A stretch of 48,778 nt of DNA from an uncultured Clostridium sp. (GCA_948467495.1 CAOKEO010000010.1:1-48778); one strand, 5' to 3'; numbered from the stretch's first letter, positions 22,566 through 31,661 are shown. The notes: generated from the letters alone by a model not told the origin. Numbers and translations are program-made.

Positions 22566-23561
22566 ATGAAAACGAATAGTAATCCATATTTTGAACACAA
22601 TAGTAACATGAAACCATTATTTTTAATACAAAATCCTGAACTATTTCAGGGAGAAAAATATCTAAATACCAATAAAGATTATTTTGAAGGTTGGTATTTT
22701 AAAAACACAAATCATCAAGAAGGAATTTCTTTTATTCCAGGAATTAATATAAACCATAAAACCCAAAAAGCATTTATACAAGTAATTACCAGTCAATCTT
22801 CTTATTATATTAATTATGATATAGAGGAGTGTGAATTTAAGACAATCCCTTTTTCTGTTAAAATAGGAAATAACACTTTTTCTAGAGAAGGAATTCACAT
22901 TGATATACAAGAGGAGAATCAAAATCTTAAAATTATTGGTGACATCCAATATTCTAACAGTAAAAATATTCATACCAATTTTATACAGCCTAATATCATG
23001 GGACCTTTTTCGTATCTTCCATTTATGGAGTGCAATCATGCCATTCTTAGTATGCAAAATAAGGTGGAAGGCTTTATGAAAGTCAATCATCATACAATAA
23101 ATTTTGAAAATGATGTAGGATATATAGAAAAAGACTGGGGTTGCTCTTTTCCTAAATCTTATATTTGGTGTCAGGGAAACCAATTTAAAAAGACAAATGC
23201 TAGTTTCATGATTTCAATTGCAGATGTTCCTTTAAAAGTGTTTGATTTTAGAGGAATTATTTGCGTTTTAAAGATAAAGGACAAAGAATTTAAGTTTACC
23301 ACCTATCATTGTGCGAAAATAGTAAAATATCAGGTAGATAAAAATGGATTAGATATTACTTTAAAAAAGGGTATTTATGAATTAAACGTAAAAACAGAAA
23401 ACCATGTAGGACTTAAATTGGCAGCACCAGTCAAAGGGAGAATGGAAAAAGATATCTTTGAGAATATTTCCGCTAATATGACAGTGACTCTAAAAAGAAA
23501 AAATGAAATTATTTTTTCGGACACTAGTACAAATTGCGGATTAGAGATTGTATCTGAATAA
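22566..23561 (+). CDS. Tocopherol cyclase-like protein
   Basis: A 331-residue protein. It matches the tocopherol cyclase-like family: an early DYFEGWYFKN block, GISFIPGININ, a central MGPFSYLPFMECNHAILSM and the diagnostic GYIEKDWGCSFPKSYIW. In bacteria these lipocalin-like proteins have no proven substrate; they are not expected to make tocopherol. No signal peptide. The ribosome binding site is weak (AAGTGG), and an internal ATG at 22608 is possible. Twelve bases before the bile salt hydrolase gene, so probably co-transcribed. Confidence 0.82.
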   Translation: MKTNSNPYFEHNSNMKPLFLIQNPELFQGEKYLNTNKDYFEGWYFKNTNHQEGISFIPGININHKTQKAFIQVITSQSSYYINYDIEECEFKTIPFSVKIGNNTFSREGIHIDIQEENQNLKIIGDIQYSNSKNIHTNFIQPNIMGPFSYLPFMECNHAILSMQNKVEGFMKVNHHTINFENDVGYIEKDWGCSFPKSYIWCQGNQFKKTNASFMISIADVPLKVFDFRGIICVLKIKDKEFKFTTYHCAKIVKYQVDKNGLDITLKKGIYELNVKTENHVGLKLAAPVKGRMEKDIFENISANMTVTLKRKNEIIFSDTSTNCGLEIVSE

Positions 23562-23573
23562 GGAGAGATATAT

Positions 23574-24560
23574 ATGTGTACAGCAGTAACGTATCAAACA
23601 AAAGATTTCTACTTTGGACGTACTTTAGATAATGAATTTTCATATGGAGACAAAGTTACAATAACGCCACGAAATTATGTGTTTCATTTTAGAGAGAAAG
23701 GAAATTTAGAAACTCATTATGCCATGATTGGTATGGCACATGTGACTGAAAATTATCCTTTATATTATGATGCAGTGAATGAAAAAGGGCTGGGAATGGC
23801 AGGATTAAATTTCATAGGAAATGCCTATTATCAAGAAAAAATAGAAGGAAAAGCTAATATAGCACAATTTGAATTTATTCCTTGGATTCTTAGTCAATGT
23901 GCTACAGTGGAAGAAGCAAGAAATTGGATTAAAAAGATAAATATAGTAAATACACCATTCAATGATATATTACCAGTGGCTCAATTACATTGGATTCTTT
24001 GCGATTCAAAAGAAACCATAACAATAGAAGCGGTAAGAGAAGGGGTAAAAATATACGAAAATCCGGTAGGAGTATTAACTAATAATCCACCTTTTGAACA
24101 GCAAATGTTCGCACTAAATAATTATAGACATTTATCGACAAAGGAACGTAAAAATACTTTTGCAAATGGGCTGGATTTACAAACCTACAGTCGAGGAATG
24201 GGAGCCATTGGTCTTCCTGGTGATTTATCCTCACAATCCAGATTTATAAGAGCAACATTTGTAAAAATGAATTCTATTTCTGCTGATACAGAAAAAGAAA
24301 GCGTAAGCCAGTTTTTCCATATTCTTAACTCGGTTGACCAACAAAGAGGATGTTGCGATTTAGGTGATGGAAAGTATGAAATCACAATTTTTACCTCTTG
24401 TTGTAATACCAACAAAGGAATCTATTATTACACCACTTATGATAATCATCAAATTACTGCTGTTGACATGAATAAAGAGAATTTGTCTAGCAATCAATTA
24501 ATCTGTTATCCAACCATAAAAGAAGAACAAATAAAAATGCAAAATTATAGGCTAAAATAA
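23574..24560 (+). CDS. bsh: Bile salt hydrolase (choloylglycine hydrolase)
   Basis: A 328-residue N-terminal-nucleophile hydrolase. All six residues of the bile salt hydrolase active site are at their standard positions: Cys2, Arg16, Asp19, Asn79, Asn170 and Arg223. Other family marks are GMAGLNFIGNAYY and GAIGLPGDLSSQSRF. It deconjugates glycine- or taurine-linked bile acids in the cytoplasm, a gut trait; penicillin acylases of the same fold differ around 79-82. Met1 must be removed to expose Cys2, as in the family. AGGAGAG precedes the ATG. Confidence 0.93.
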   Translation: MCTAVTYQTKDFYFGRTLDNEFSYGDKVTITPRNYVFHFREKGNLETHYAMIGMAHVTENYPLYYDAVNEKGLGMAGLNFIGNAYYQEKIEGKANIAQFEFIPWILSQCATVEEARNWIKKINIVNTPFNDILPVAQLHWILCDSKETITIEAVREGVKIYENPVGVLTNNPPFEQQMFALNNYRHLSTKERKNTFANGLDLQTYSRGMGAIGLPGDLSSQSRFIRATFVKMNSISADTEKESVSQFFHILNSVDQQRGCCDLGDGKYEITIFTSCCNTNKGIYYYTTYDNHQITAVDMNKENLSSNQLICYPTIKEEQIKMQNYRLK

Positions 24561-24561
24561 A

Positions 24562-24639
24562 CCTGTCCCAAAAAACGCCTAAAGGGATAATTGGTGCCTG
24601 TCCCCGGAGATACCTCTGGGGATAATTGGTGCCTGTCCC
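24562..24639 (+). repeat. REP-like 35-bp tandem repeat, cluster 2
   Basis: Two further copies of the 21245 unit, at 24583-24605 and 24618-24639, with the same 35-bp spacing and nearly the same spacer (GGAGATACCTCTG), plus a half unit CCTGTCCCA at 24562-24570. Begins 2 bases after the bile salt hydrolase stop. Confidence 0.75.
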
Positions 24640-24706
24640 AGAAGATACCCATTGTGTTATTTATGATTTTATGATAGGATGAGAGCAATAAAAGGAGGAG
24701 ATGAAA

Positions 24707-25030
24707 ATGGCTACAACAAATGAATATATAGAATATGTATGTGAACAAATTAATGGTATTGGAGAAATAAGATATAAGAAGATGTTTGGAGAATTTATGG
24801 TATATGTTAATGATAAGCCAGTTATTATTGTTTGTGACAATATACCATTTGTAAAAAAGCTAGATTGCATAGAACCAATGATGACAGAGGCAGAAATGGG
24901 TTGTCCATACAAGGGAGCGAAAGAACATTACATATTAGACATTGATAATATTGAATTTTGCAAAGCTGTTGTAACAGAATTAGAGAAGGTAACACCAATT
25001 CCGAAGCCAAGAAAAAAGAAAGAGAAATAG
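24707..25030 (+). CDS. TfoX/Sxy N-terminal domain protein
   Basis: A 107-residue protein of the TfoX N-terminal domain type (IRYKKMFGEFMVYVNDKPV, then the GAKEHYILDID region). In Gammaproteobacteria TfoX controls competence; in Firmicutes the short stand-alone form has no proven role. ATG 24707 is chosen because AGGAGG ends 8 bases before it, whereas ATG 24701 is only 2 bases away. Ends in a basic tail (KPRKKKEK). Confidence 0.85.
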   Translation: MATTNEYIEYVCEQINGIGEIRYKKMFGEFMVYVNDKPVIIVCDNIPFVKKLDCIEPMMTEAEMGCPYKGAKEHYILDIDNIEFCKAVVTELEKVTPIPKPRKKKEK

Positions 25031-25202
25031 GTAATGTAGTCCAAAAATGTATTCAAAAGGAAGAAAGATGTCTTTCCCATAAAATGACACGGAAAGGAGC
25101 TTATCAAAAACTGAAACTTAAAATATTGACATAAAGATAAATAAAAGATATAATTCCTTTACTTTCAAATGATAAAGACTTATTTTAGGAGGAAATAGAC
25201 AA

Positions 25203-26534
25203 GTGAAAATACAATTATCAGAACATTTTACCTATAAAAAATTAATAAAATTTGCTATACCAACCATTATCATGATGATATTTACATCTATATATGGAGT
25301 AGTGGATGGAATATTTGTATCAAATTGTGTGGGGGCAGAGGCATTTGCAGCAGTTAATCTAATTATGCCAGCATTGATGATTTTTGGTTCTATTGGGTTT
25401 ATGATAGGTACAGGAGGAAGTGCATTAGTATCAAAAACAATAGGAGAAGGAAATAATAAAAAAGCGAATGAATATTTTTCGATGTTAATCTATTTACTAT
25501 TAATAATAGGAGCCGTATTAACGATAATAGGATTTATATTGGTAGAGCCAATATCAAAGTTCTTAGGAGCTGATGAAAATATGCTTAAAGATGGTATTAT
25601 TTATGGAAAAACCATAATCATATTTTTAGTAGTATTTATATTACAAAATTGTTTTCAGAGTTTTTTAATTGTTGCACAGAGACCTACCTTTGGATTAATT
25701 GTCTCAATTGTGACGGGAATTGCTAATATGTTTTTAGACTTTTTATTTATGTATGTATTTAAAATGGGAGTATTTGGAGCTGCTTTGGCTACTGGTATTA
25801 GTCAATTAATAGGAGGCGTTATTCCATTTGTGTATTTCATTTTTAATAAAAATGGGACTTTAAAATTGCAAAAGGCGAAATTTGAGAAAAAAGCTATTCT
25901 TCAATCTTGTGTAAATGGCTCATCTGAAATGTTGACAAATTTATCTATGTCATTAGTTAATATGTTATACAATATACAACTTATGAAATATGCTGGTTCA
26001 GATGGAGTGGTTGCTTATGGAATTATAATGTATGTAGGCTACATATTTTTGGGAACTTATTTAGGATATTCGATAGGAACAGCACCGATTATAGGATATC
26101 ATTATGGAGCAGAAAATACAGAGGAATTGAAAAATTTATTAAAGAAAAGCTTACAATTAATAGTAGTAACATCTATGATTATGACCTTGTTAGCTGAAAT
26201 ATCATCAAAATCACTTGCTTCTATATTTGTAAGTTACGATATCGAATTATGGAAAATGACAACAGTAGCAATTAGATTGTTTTCTATCTCTTATCTAATT
26301 AGTGGTTTTAACATTTTTAGTTCATCTTTTTTTACTGCTTTAAATAATGGTGTAGTTTCAGCAGTTATTTCATTTTTGAGAACATTACTTTTTCAAATTG
26401 CAATGATTTTTATACTTCCAGCAATTTGGGGAATAAATGGAATATGGCTAGCAGTAGTTGTTGCTGAGATTTTGTCATTCATGGTAAGTTTAGCATTCTT
26501 GATAGGAAATAAGAAAAAATATCAGTATGCTTAA
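25203..26534 (+). CDS. MATE family efflux transporter
   Basis: A 443-residue permease with twelve hydrophobic helices in two similar halves, matching the multidrug and toxin extrusion family, DinF/NorM branch of Firmicutes. Typical marks: YGVVDGIFVSNCVGAEAFAA in helix 1-2 and MIGTGGSALVSKTIGEG after it. These proteins expel cationic compounds in exchange for sodium or protons. The start is GTG 25203, supported by AGGAGG 9 bases upstream. Monocistronic, substrate unknown. Confidence 0.92.
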   Translation: MKIQLSEHFTYKKLIKFAIPTIIMMIFTSIYGVVDGIFVSNCVGAEAFAAVNLIMPALMIFGSIGFMIGTGGSALVSKTIGEGNNKKANEYFSMLIYLLLIIGAVLTIIGFILVEPISKFLGADENMLKDGIIYGKTIIIFLVVFILQNCFQSFLIVAQRPTFGLIVSIVTGIANMFLDFLFMYVFKMGVFGAALATGISQLIGGVIPFVYFIFNKNGTLKLQKAKFEKKAILQSCVNGSSEMLTNLSMSLVNMLYNIQLMKYAGSDGVVAYGIIMYVGYIFLGTYLGYSIGTAPIIGYHYGAENTEELKNLLKKSLQLIVVTSMIMTLLAEISSKSLASIFVSYDIELWKMTTVAIRLFSISYLISGFNIFSSSFFTALNNGVVSAVISFLRTLLFQIAMIFILPAIWGINGIWLAVVVAEILSFMVSLAFLIGNKKKYQYA

Positions 26535-26615
26535 AATATGGATAAAGAGTAATTTACGAACTAGAGTAGATGTTGCAATATAATATTTATATAAAGTAAG
26601 AAAGGAAGGTGCTTT

Positions 26616-27503
26616 ATGGAAAAAGCAAAAGTTTATTTTACAAAAGAGATTACGCCAGAAAATCTTGTTAAGATGTACGAAAGATTAGGTGTAACATTAC
26701 CAGGAAAGGTAGCAGTTAAATTACATTCAGGAGAAAAAGGAAATCAAAATTATTTAAAACCTGAATTTGTGAAACCAATGATTCAGAGAGTAAATGGCAC
26801 AGTAGTAGAATGTAATACTGCTTATGATGGTGCGAGAAATACGACTCAAAAGCATGAAAAATTAATGGAGGAACATGGATGGAGTAAATCTTTTGAGGTA
26901 GACATTATGGATGGTGAAGGTCCAGACAAAGTATTAGAAATACCAAATGGAAAAGTGATTCAAAAAGATTATGTAGGAAAAAATATTGATAACTATGATT
27001 CTATGTTAGTGTTATCCCATTTTAAAGGACACCCAATGGGTGGTTATGGTGGAGCTATTAAACAATTATCAATTGGTGTAGCATCTGGACATGGAAAGAG
27101 ATATATTCATTGCATTGGTAATGAGGATGGAACTTATGAAGATATGTTTCGAGTGGATCAAAATAAATTTTTAGAGGCGATGGCAGATTCAGCATCAGCA
27201 GTGGCAAACTATTTTGAAAATAAAATTGCTTATATTAATGTTATGTGCAATATGTCTGTAGATTGCGACTGTTGTGCTGTAGCAGAAGATCCATGCATAA
27301 AAGATATAGGAATTTTGGCTAGTTTGGATCCAATTGCTATTGACCAAGCGTGTATTGATTTAGTCTATGGTTCAAAGGATTTGGGAAGAGACCATTTTAT
27401 AGAAAGAGTAGAAAGCAAAAATGGAGTTCATACCATAGAAGCAGCAGCTCAGCTTGGTTTTGGAACAAGAGAATACGAATTAATTGATATAGACAAAGCT
27501 TAA
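26616..27503 (+). CDS. DUF362 domain protein
   Basis: A 295-residue DUF362 protein (VAVKLHSGEKGNQNYLKPEF, VLSHFKGHPMGGYGGAIKQL, then LDPIAIDQACIDLV). Several relatives carry ferredoxin domains at the C-terminus; here a Cys-rich motif SVDCDCCAVAEDPC near residue 215-228 is the only possible metal site. Function unknown; a role in iron-sulfur or radical chemistry is often suggested. GAAAGGAAGG precedes the ATG. Confidence 0.88.
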   Translation: MEKAKVYFTKEITPENLVKMYERLGVTLPGKVAVKLHSGEKGNQNYLKPEFVKPMIQRVNGTVVECNTAYDGARNTTQKHEKLMEEHGWSKSFEVDIMDGEGPDKVLEIPNGKVIQKDYVGKNIDNYDSMLVLSHFKGHPMGGYGGAIKQLSIGVASGHGKRYIHCIGNEDGTYEDMFRVDQNKFLEAMADSASAVANYFENKIAYINVMCNMSVDCDCCAVAEDPCIKDIGILASLDPIAIDQACIDLVYGSKDLGRDHFIERVESKNGVHTIEAAAQLGFGTREYELIDIDKA

Positions 27504-27552
27504 GTTTATGAAAAGTTTATGACGAAATTAAAATTAGGAGGAATGTATTAAG

Positions 27553-28119
27553 ATGGAAAAAGTAGAAAGTATAAAAAAACAAAGAAGTTTGGCAGAAATA
27601 TTTTCAAGTAGGAAGGCAAAATATATCATAGGAACGATTTTGTTAAGTGGAATAGGAATTGCATTACCGAGAGTATTTCATGTATTAGCAGGAAGTTCAG
27701 CGGGTGCAACCTTTTTACCAATGCATATGGCTGTTTTGTTGGCAGCTTTTGCATTTGGTGCTGTCAGTGGTGGTATTGTTGCGGGAAGTTCTATCGTATT
27801 TAGTTTTTTATTGACAGGAATGCCAACTCTTGCTAGATTACCCTATATGTTAATAGAACTTTTAATTTATGCTATTTTGATAGGAGTATTGGATAAAAAA
27901 TGCAATGCTTATATAGCTATGTTAGCAACTATTATTTTAGGAAGAGTTTTATATGCTGGTGTGTTATTTGTAGCCATTCACTGGATGGGATTATCAACTT
28001 ATGGAATTTCAGTAGTAGAGAGTATAAAGGTTGGTTTACCAGGAATTGTTATTCAATTATTATGTGTCCCATTTATGGCTAAAGTTATGAAGGAAAGGTT
28101 ACATTTAGAAAATGACTAA
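27553..28119 (+). CDS. ECF-transporter S-component-like membrane protein
   Basis: A 188-residue protein with about six hydrophobic segments and small-residue-rich helices. The block MHMAVLLAAFAFGAVSGGIV resembles the substrate-binding membrane subunit of energy-coupling-factor vitamin transporters, which carry such signatures in helix 2-3. No ECF ATPase or T subunit is nearby, as expected for group II S components that share a central module. The vitamin cannot be told. Overlaps the DUF1893 gene by 8 bases, so they form a transcription unit. Confidence 0.7.
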   Translation: MEKVESIKKQRSLAEIFSSRKAKYIIGTILLSGIGIALPRVFHVLAGSSAGATFLPMHMAVLLAAFAFGAVSGGIVAGSSIVFSFLLTGMPTLARLPYMLIELLIYAILIGVLDKKCNAYIAMLATIILGRVLYAGVLFVAIHWMGLSTYGISVVESIKVGLPGIVIQLLCVPFMAKVMKERLHLEND

Positions 28120-28519
28120 TTTAGAAATAGTAAAAAAGAAATTATATGAAACCAATGCTAGTCTTGTTGTTTTATATGCAAATGGTGAGTGTAAAGCTTA
28201 CTATCAAAATCGTATTAAAGATATCAAAGAAATTTTGCAACAAGATAAGTTAGCTTTACAAGGAGCTATTATTGCTGATAAAGTGATTGGAAAAGTAGCT
28301 GGCTCTATCTTAACAGTGGCAGGTGTGAAAGAGATTTATGCAGATGTTATGAGCCGATATGCTATTGCTGTATTAGAGGAAAATCATGTCACATATGCTT
28401 ATAACTATTTGACTGAATATATTCAAAATAATGATAAGACAGGAATGTGCCCAATGGAAAATAAATATAAAGAAGAACAAGATATCCATAAAGTGTATGA
28501 ACAAATGTTAAATTCTTAA
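28112..28519 (+). CDS. DUF1893 domain protein
   Basis: A 135-residue protein that I recognise as DUF1893, a deaminase-like fold: ALQGAIIADKVIGKVAG, VAGVKEIYADVMSRYAIAVLEE and the C-terminal KTGMCPMEN. The conserved Asp-Lys and Cys-Pro-Met-Glu blocks are present. Biochemical role unproven. Its tight coupling to an ECF S component is a repeated arrangement in Clostridia, as I recall, and hints at nucleotide or cofactor salvage; that part is inference. Confidence 0.82.
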   Translation: MTNLEIVKKKLYETNASLVVLYANGECKAYYQNRIKDIKEILQQDKLALQGAIIADKVIGKVAGSILTVAGVKEIYADVMSRYAIAVLEENHVTYAYNYLTEYIQNNDKTGMCPMENKYKEEQDIHKVYEQMLNS

Positions 28520-28540
28520 AATAATAACCGTTTAATTTAG

Positions 28541-28639
28541 AAAGTTTCTATCTTTTTTATTCGTAACTCATAGGATGCGAACAGATTGTAATCTTACTGG
28601 TTTCCCAAATGGTTACATCATAAAAAAGATAGAAACTTT
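28541..28639. repeat. Perfect 20-bp inverted repeat (hairpin or MITE-like element)
   Basis: AAAGTTTCTATCTTTTTTAT at 28541-28560 is matched by its exact reverse complement at 28620-28639. The 59 bases between contain shorter arms (GTAAC with GTTAC, AGAT with ATCT). It could end transcription in both directions, since each arm supplies a T-rich 3' side, or be a small transposon-like element. There is no gene in 28520-28760. Confidence 0.65.
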
Positions 28640-28760
28640 TATTACTCCAAAAACAAGATTTCTAAATCGTTACTATATTAAAAAATTAAGAAAGATTTAA
28701 TTGTTATTTTATTGGATTTTATATATAATAATAATAGATAAAAAATAAAGGAGTTAGAAC

Positions 28761-29309
28761 ATGCCTAAAATATATATTGTCTTAACACATACAGGAACGG
28801 TATTATCACAAATAATCAAAAGTTATACCAAAGATGAATTTTCACATATTTCTATTTCTTTAGATAAAGAATTAAAACAAATGTATAGCTTTGGTAGATT
28901 AAATCCATATAATCCATTTTATGGAGGTTTTGTACAAGAATATATAGATAAAGGGACTTTTAAAAGATTTCATAACACAAAAACAAAAGTGTGCTCGCTA
29001 GAAATTACGCCAAAACAATATGAAGAAGTGAAAAACAATATCGCACAAATAAAGGAAAATAAGAAAGATTACAAATTTAATACGATAGGATTATTTGCAG
29101 TAGGATTTCATAAAAGAATTAAAAGAAAGCAAGCTTTTTATTGTGCAGAATTTGTAAAATATGTCATGGAAAAGGCTGGTATAGAAACAGATTTACCAGA
29201 GATAGTAAAACCAGAAGATTTTAAGAAAATAAATGGTTTACAAGAGGTATATATAGGATTACTAAGAGAATATCAATTTCCCGAAAGGAAAGCAAAAATA
29301 AATTGTTAA
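28761..29309 (+). CDS. YiiX-like permuted papain-fold (NlpC/P60-superfamily) protein
   Basis: A 182-residue protein. SHISISLDKELKQMYSFGR holds a candidate catalytic His, and QAFYCAEFVKYVMEKAGI has Cys in the helix-start context of permuted NlpC/P60 hydrolases such as YiiX/YaeF. In the permuted order His comes before Cys, as here. Such enzymes cut amide or thioester bonds in cell-wall peptides or lipids. No signal peptide is visible. AAGGAG precedes the ATG. Confidence 0.75.
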   Translation: MPKIYIVLTHTGTVLSQIIKSYTKDEFSHISISLDKELKQMYSFGRLNPYNPFYGGFVQEYIDKGTFKRFHNTKTKVCSLEITPKQYEEVKNNIAQIKENKKDYKFNTIGLFAVGFHKRIKRKQAFYCAEFVKYVMEKAGIETDLPEIVKPEDFKKINGLQEVYIGLLREYQFPERKAKINC

Positions 29310-29333
29310 GATAAAATCAAAAAGAGGGGTCTT

Positions 29334-30053
29334 ATGAGTAGAAAAAAGAAAGTAAAAATATTTAAAATAGTATTAACAGCAATTGTATTTATCATGTTAA
29401 TAGGAATTATATTTTATTTGTTTCCTGTCATAAAAAATCTATCCACTTTAGAAGGACAAATTGCATTTAAGGAAAAAGTAGAGGAATCTGGCATGTGGGG
29501 ATTAATGTCCTTGTTTGGACTTCAAGTAGCACAAATATTTCTAATTATAGTACCAGGAGAACCGATTGAAATATTAGCAGGAATGTGTTATGGTGGTTTA
29601 TGGGGAACTTTATTTATTATGGCATCAGCAGCAATCATATCAATAACGATATTTTTATTAGTTAGAAAATTTGGGAGAAAATTTGTATATGATTTTTGTG
29701 ATGAGAAAAAAGTGCAAAAAATAGAAAATAATAAGTTATTTCAAAATCCGAAGAAAATAGAAATATTAATGTTGATATTATTTTTAATACCAGGTACACC
29801 AAAAGATTTTCTAGTATATGTAGCAGGTTTGTTACCAATTAGACCAATTCGATTTATTTTGATTTCAACTTTTGCTAGATTTCCCTCTGTGATTACATCA
29901 ACATTAGCAGGGGAAAATCTTGCACTTGGAGACTGGAAAACAAGTATTATATTATATATAGTTATTCTAATATTAGTAGCAATTATAGTGCTTATTATTA
30001 ATAAATTTGACAGAGATAAAATTACAAAAGAAGCTATAAAAAGCATAAAATAG
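29334..30053 (+). CDS. TVP38/TMEM64 family membrane protein
   Basis: A 239-residue membrane protein of the DedA/VTT superfamily. Seen: QVAQIFLIIVPGEPIEILAG (first re-entrant segment with PGEP), GGLWGTLFIMASAAI, and FLIPGTPKDFLVYVAGLLPI (second re-entrant segment with the Pro-Gly-Thr-Pro motif). Relatives act as lipid scramblases or flippases. 24 bases after the previous gene, probably the same transcript. Confidence 0.9.
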   Translation: MSRKKKVKIFKIVLTAIVFIMLIGIIFYLFPVIKNLSTLEGQIAFKEKVEESGMWGLMSLFGLQVAQIFLIIVPGEPIEILAGMCYGGLWGTLFIMASAAIISITIFLLVRKFGRKFVYDFCDEKKVQKIENNKLFQNPKKIEILMLILFLIPGTPKDFLVYVAGLLPIRPIRFILISTFARFPSVITSTLAGENLALGDWKTSIILYIVILILVAIIVLIINKFDRDKITKEAIKSIK

Positions 30054-30151
30054 TCCACATGTTAAAATTAGTTGACAAATTTCCAACTCAAATTGATAGA
30101 AAGCAACGAAAAAAATAGATATAATTTCAAACATAGAGAGGGGGAAATAAA

Positions 30152-30811
30152 ATGGATTTAGGAGAGAGATTATATACTTTAAGAAAATCCAAAAATTTAA
30201 CACAAGATGATGTTGCAGAAAAATTAAATGTAACAAGACAAACCGTTTCAAAATGGGAGACAAATCAAAGTACACCAGATTTTGATAAAATCGTTCCTTT
30301 ATGTGAGCTATTCGAAATTGGTGTAGAAGAATTATTAACAGGTAAAAAGCCAGAAGAAAAGCCACAAAATCAGGATAATTTAGAAAATCACAAAGAAACT
30401 ATAGTAACCAAACAAGAAGTAAAAGAGAAGTCAGCTAAAATAGTAAGTAGTTCTATTTTTATTTACATTGCAGCAGTAGCATTTCTTATGATAGCTATTC
30501 CTGTACAACGTGCCAATCCTGTGGTAGCAACTTCTGTATTTTTGCTATTAATTGGTTGGGCAACTGCTAGAATTATTAGAAATTATATGTCAATGCCAAA
30601 GTTTGAAAAGACAAAAGAAGAGAAGAAACAAGAAAAAGTAATCAAACAAATCAATGGAATCATTGGTTCCATTTGTGTGGCAATATATTTTATTGTCAGT
30701 TTTATAACTATGGCTTGGCATATTACATGGATTATTTTTATTATTGATGGACTAATATGTCAAGTGGTGAAACTAATATTTATGCTAAAAGGGGAGGAAG
30801 AAGATGAGTAA
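30152..30811 (+). CDS. XRE-family regulator with membrane tail
   Basis: A 219-residue protein. Residues 1-65 are an XRE helix-turn-helix (LRKSKNLTQDDVAEKLNVTR, QTVSKWETNQSTPDFDKI). After a charged linker come hydrophobic segments at about 104-120, 124-142, 172-190 and 193-212. Membrane-bound XRE proteins of this kind control envelope-stress genes. It overlaps the DUF4097 gene by 8 bases, suggesting both belong to one sensing unit. Own leader with AGAGGGGG site. Confidence 0.88.
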   Translation: MDLGERLYTLRKSKNLTQDDVAEKLNVTRQTVSKWETNQSTPDFDKIVPLCELFEIGVEELLTGKKPEEKPQNQDNLENHKETIVTKQEVKEKSAKIVSSSIFIYIAAVAFLMIAIPVQRANPVVATSVFLLLIGWATARIIRNYMSMPKFEKTKEEKKQEKVIKQINGIIGSICVAIYFIVSFITMAWHITWIIFIIDGLICQVVKLIFMLKGEEEDE

Positions 30812-31595
30812 TAAAACACCAATTATTTTTTCAATTATTTTATTAGCAGTTATAATATTCTGTTTGGTTATCTTTTTAGTCCTATATTTATGTGGAGTAA
30901 AAATTGAAATGATAGGGATTGGTACTAGAGATAGTAGAGTAATTTATGATAGCAATTTTAAATCAGATGTTATAAAAAAGATAGACATAAAACAAGATAC
31001 AGGAAATGTAATTTTAAAACAAACCACAGAGGATAAAATCCAAGTAATTGCTTATGGGGAAAAGGAAGAAGATATTGAAGTTGATTTGAGTAGCGATACA
31101 TTAACAATTGATTATACAGTGCAGAAGAGATTCACTCTTTTTCAATTTGGAAGAAGAAAAAAAGATATTATCGTATATATTCCTTCTAGTTATTATCATG
31201 AAATTAAACTTAAAAATGATTTAGGAAATTGTGAGATAGGAAATTTAGAAAATGTAGTTTTAGATGTTGAGTGTGATGCGGGAAATATAGAGGCTGAAAA
31301 AGTCAAAAATGCAAAGATAAAATGTGATTTAGGAGAAGTGAAAATAGGAGAAATACAACAAAAATGTGATATAGTTGTTAATGCTGGAAATGTACAGATA
31401 ACAAAACTTTTAATTCAAGAGGATTCTTATATAAAAGCTGATTTAGGGGATGTAAACATAAGGGAAATAAATGATGTTTACATAGAAAGTCGTGTAGATT
31501 TAGGAAAGGCTACTATAAATGGTAGTAATAGAGATTCAAATGTTACATTGAAGATAGAGTGCGATTGTGGAAATATTAAAGTAGGACAAAAATAA
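30804..31595 (+). CDS. DUF4097 beta-repeat protein with N-terminal membrane anchor
   Basis: A 263-residue protein. Residues 8-30 are a membrane segment. The rest is a series of short beta repeats with the recurring pattern G-N/D-(I/V)-x-(I/A), e.g. IDIKQDTGNVILKQ, LKNDLGNCEIGNLENV and CDCGNIKVGQK, as in the DUF4097 (YvlB-like) right-handed beta-helix family. Such proteins pair with XRE or PspC genes in cell-envelope stress responses. Function not proven. Confidence 0.85.
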   Translation: MSNKTPIIFSIILLAVIIFCLVIFLVLYLCGVKIEMIGIGTRDSRVIYDSNFKSDVIKKIDIKQDTGNVILKQTTEDKIQVIAYGEKEEDIEVDLSSDTLTIDYTVQKRFTLFQFGRRKKDIIVYIPSSYYHEIKLKNDLGNCEIGNLENVVLDVECDAGNIEAEKVKNAKIKCDLGEVKIGEIQQKCDIVVNAGNVQITKLLIQEDSYIKADLGDVNIREINDVYIESRVDLGKATINGSNRDSNVTLKIECDCGNIKVGQK

Positions 31596-31661
31596 ATGCA
31601 AATTCATTTATGGGATTGGAGAATATTAACGGCTGAAATTGGGCTCCTTCTTAAATTATAA
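31596..31661 (+). CDS. Leader peptide of the ABC-F gene
   Basis: A 21-codon reading frame, MQIHLWDWRILTAEIGLLLK plus a final Leu, starting one base after the DUF4097 stop and preceded by AGGAC. Codons 16-19 (GGG CTC CTT CTT) contain GCTCCTTCT at 31643-31651, which can pair over 9 positions (one G-U) with AGGAGGAGC at 31733-31741, the ABC-F ribosome binding site. A ribosome stalled on the leader would block this pairing and free the downstream site, as in ermC-type attenuation. Expression of the peptide is inferred. Confidence 0.55.
   Translation: MQIHLWDWRILTAEIGLLLKL

Noticed and set aside
22662..23183. Minus-strand open frame of 173 codons
   Set aside because: Shadow of the tocopherol-cyclase-like gene, which has clear family motifs on the plus strand.
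21245..24639. CRISPR-like array from the repeated 22-23-bp units
   Set aside because: Only two units per cluster, and the spacer is conserved between clusters instead of unique, with no cas genes.
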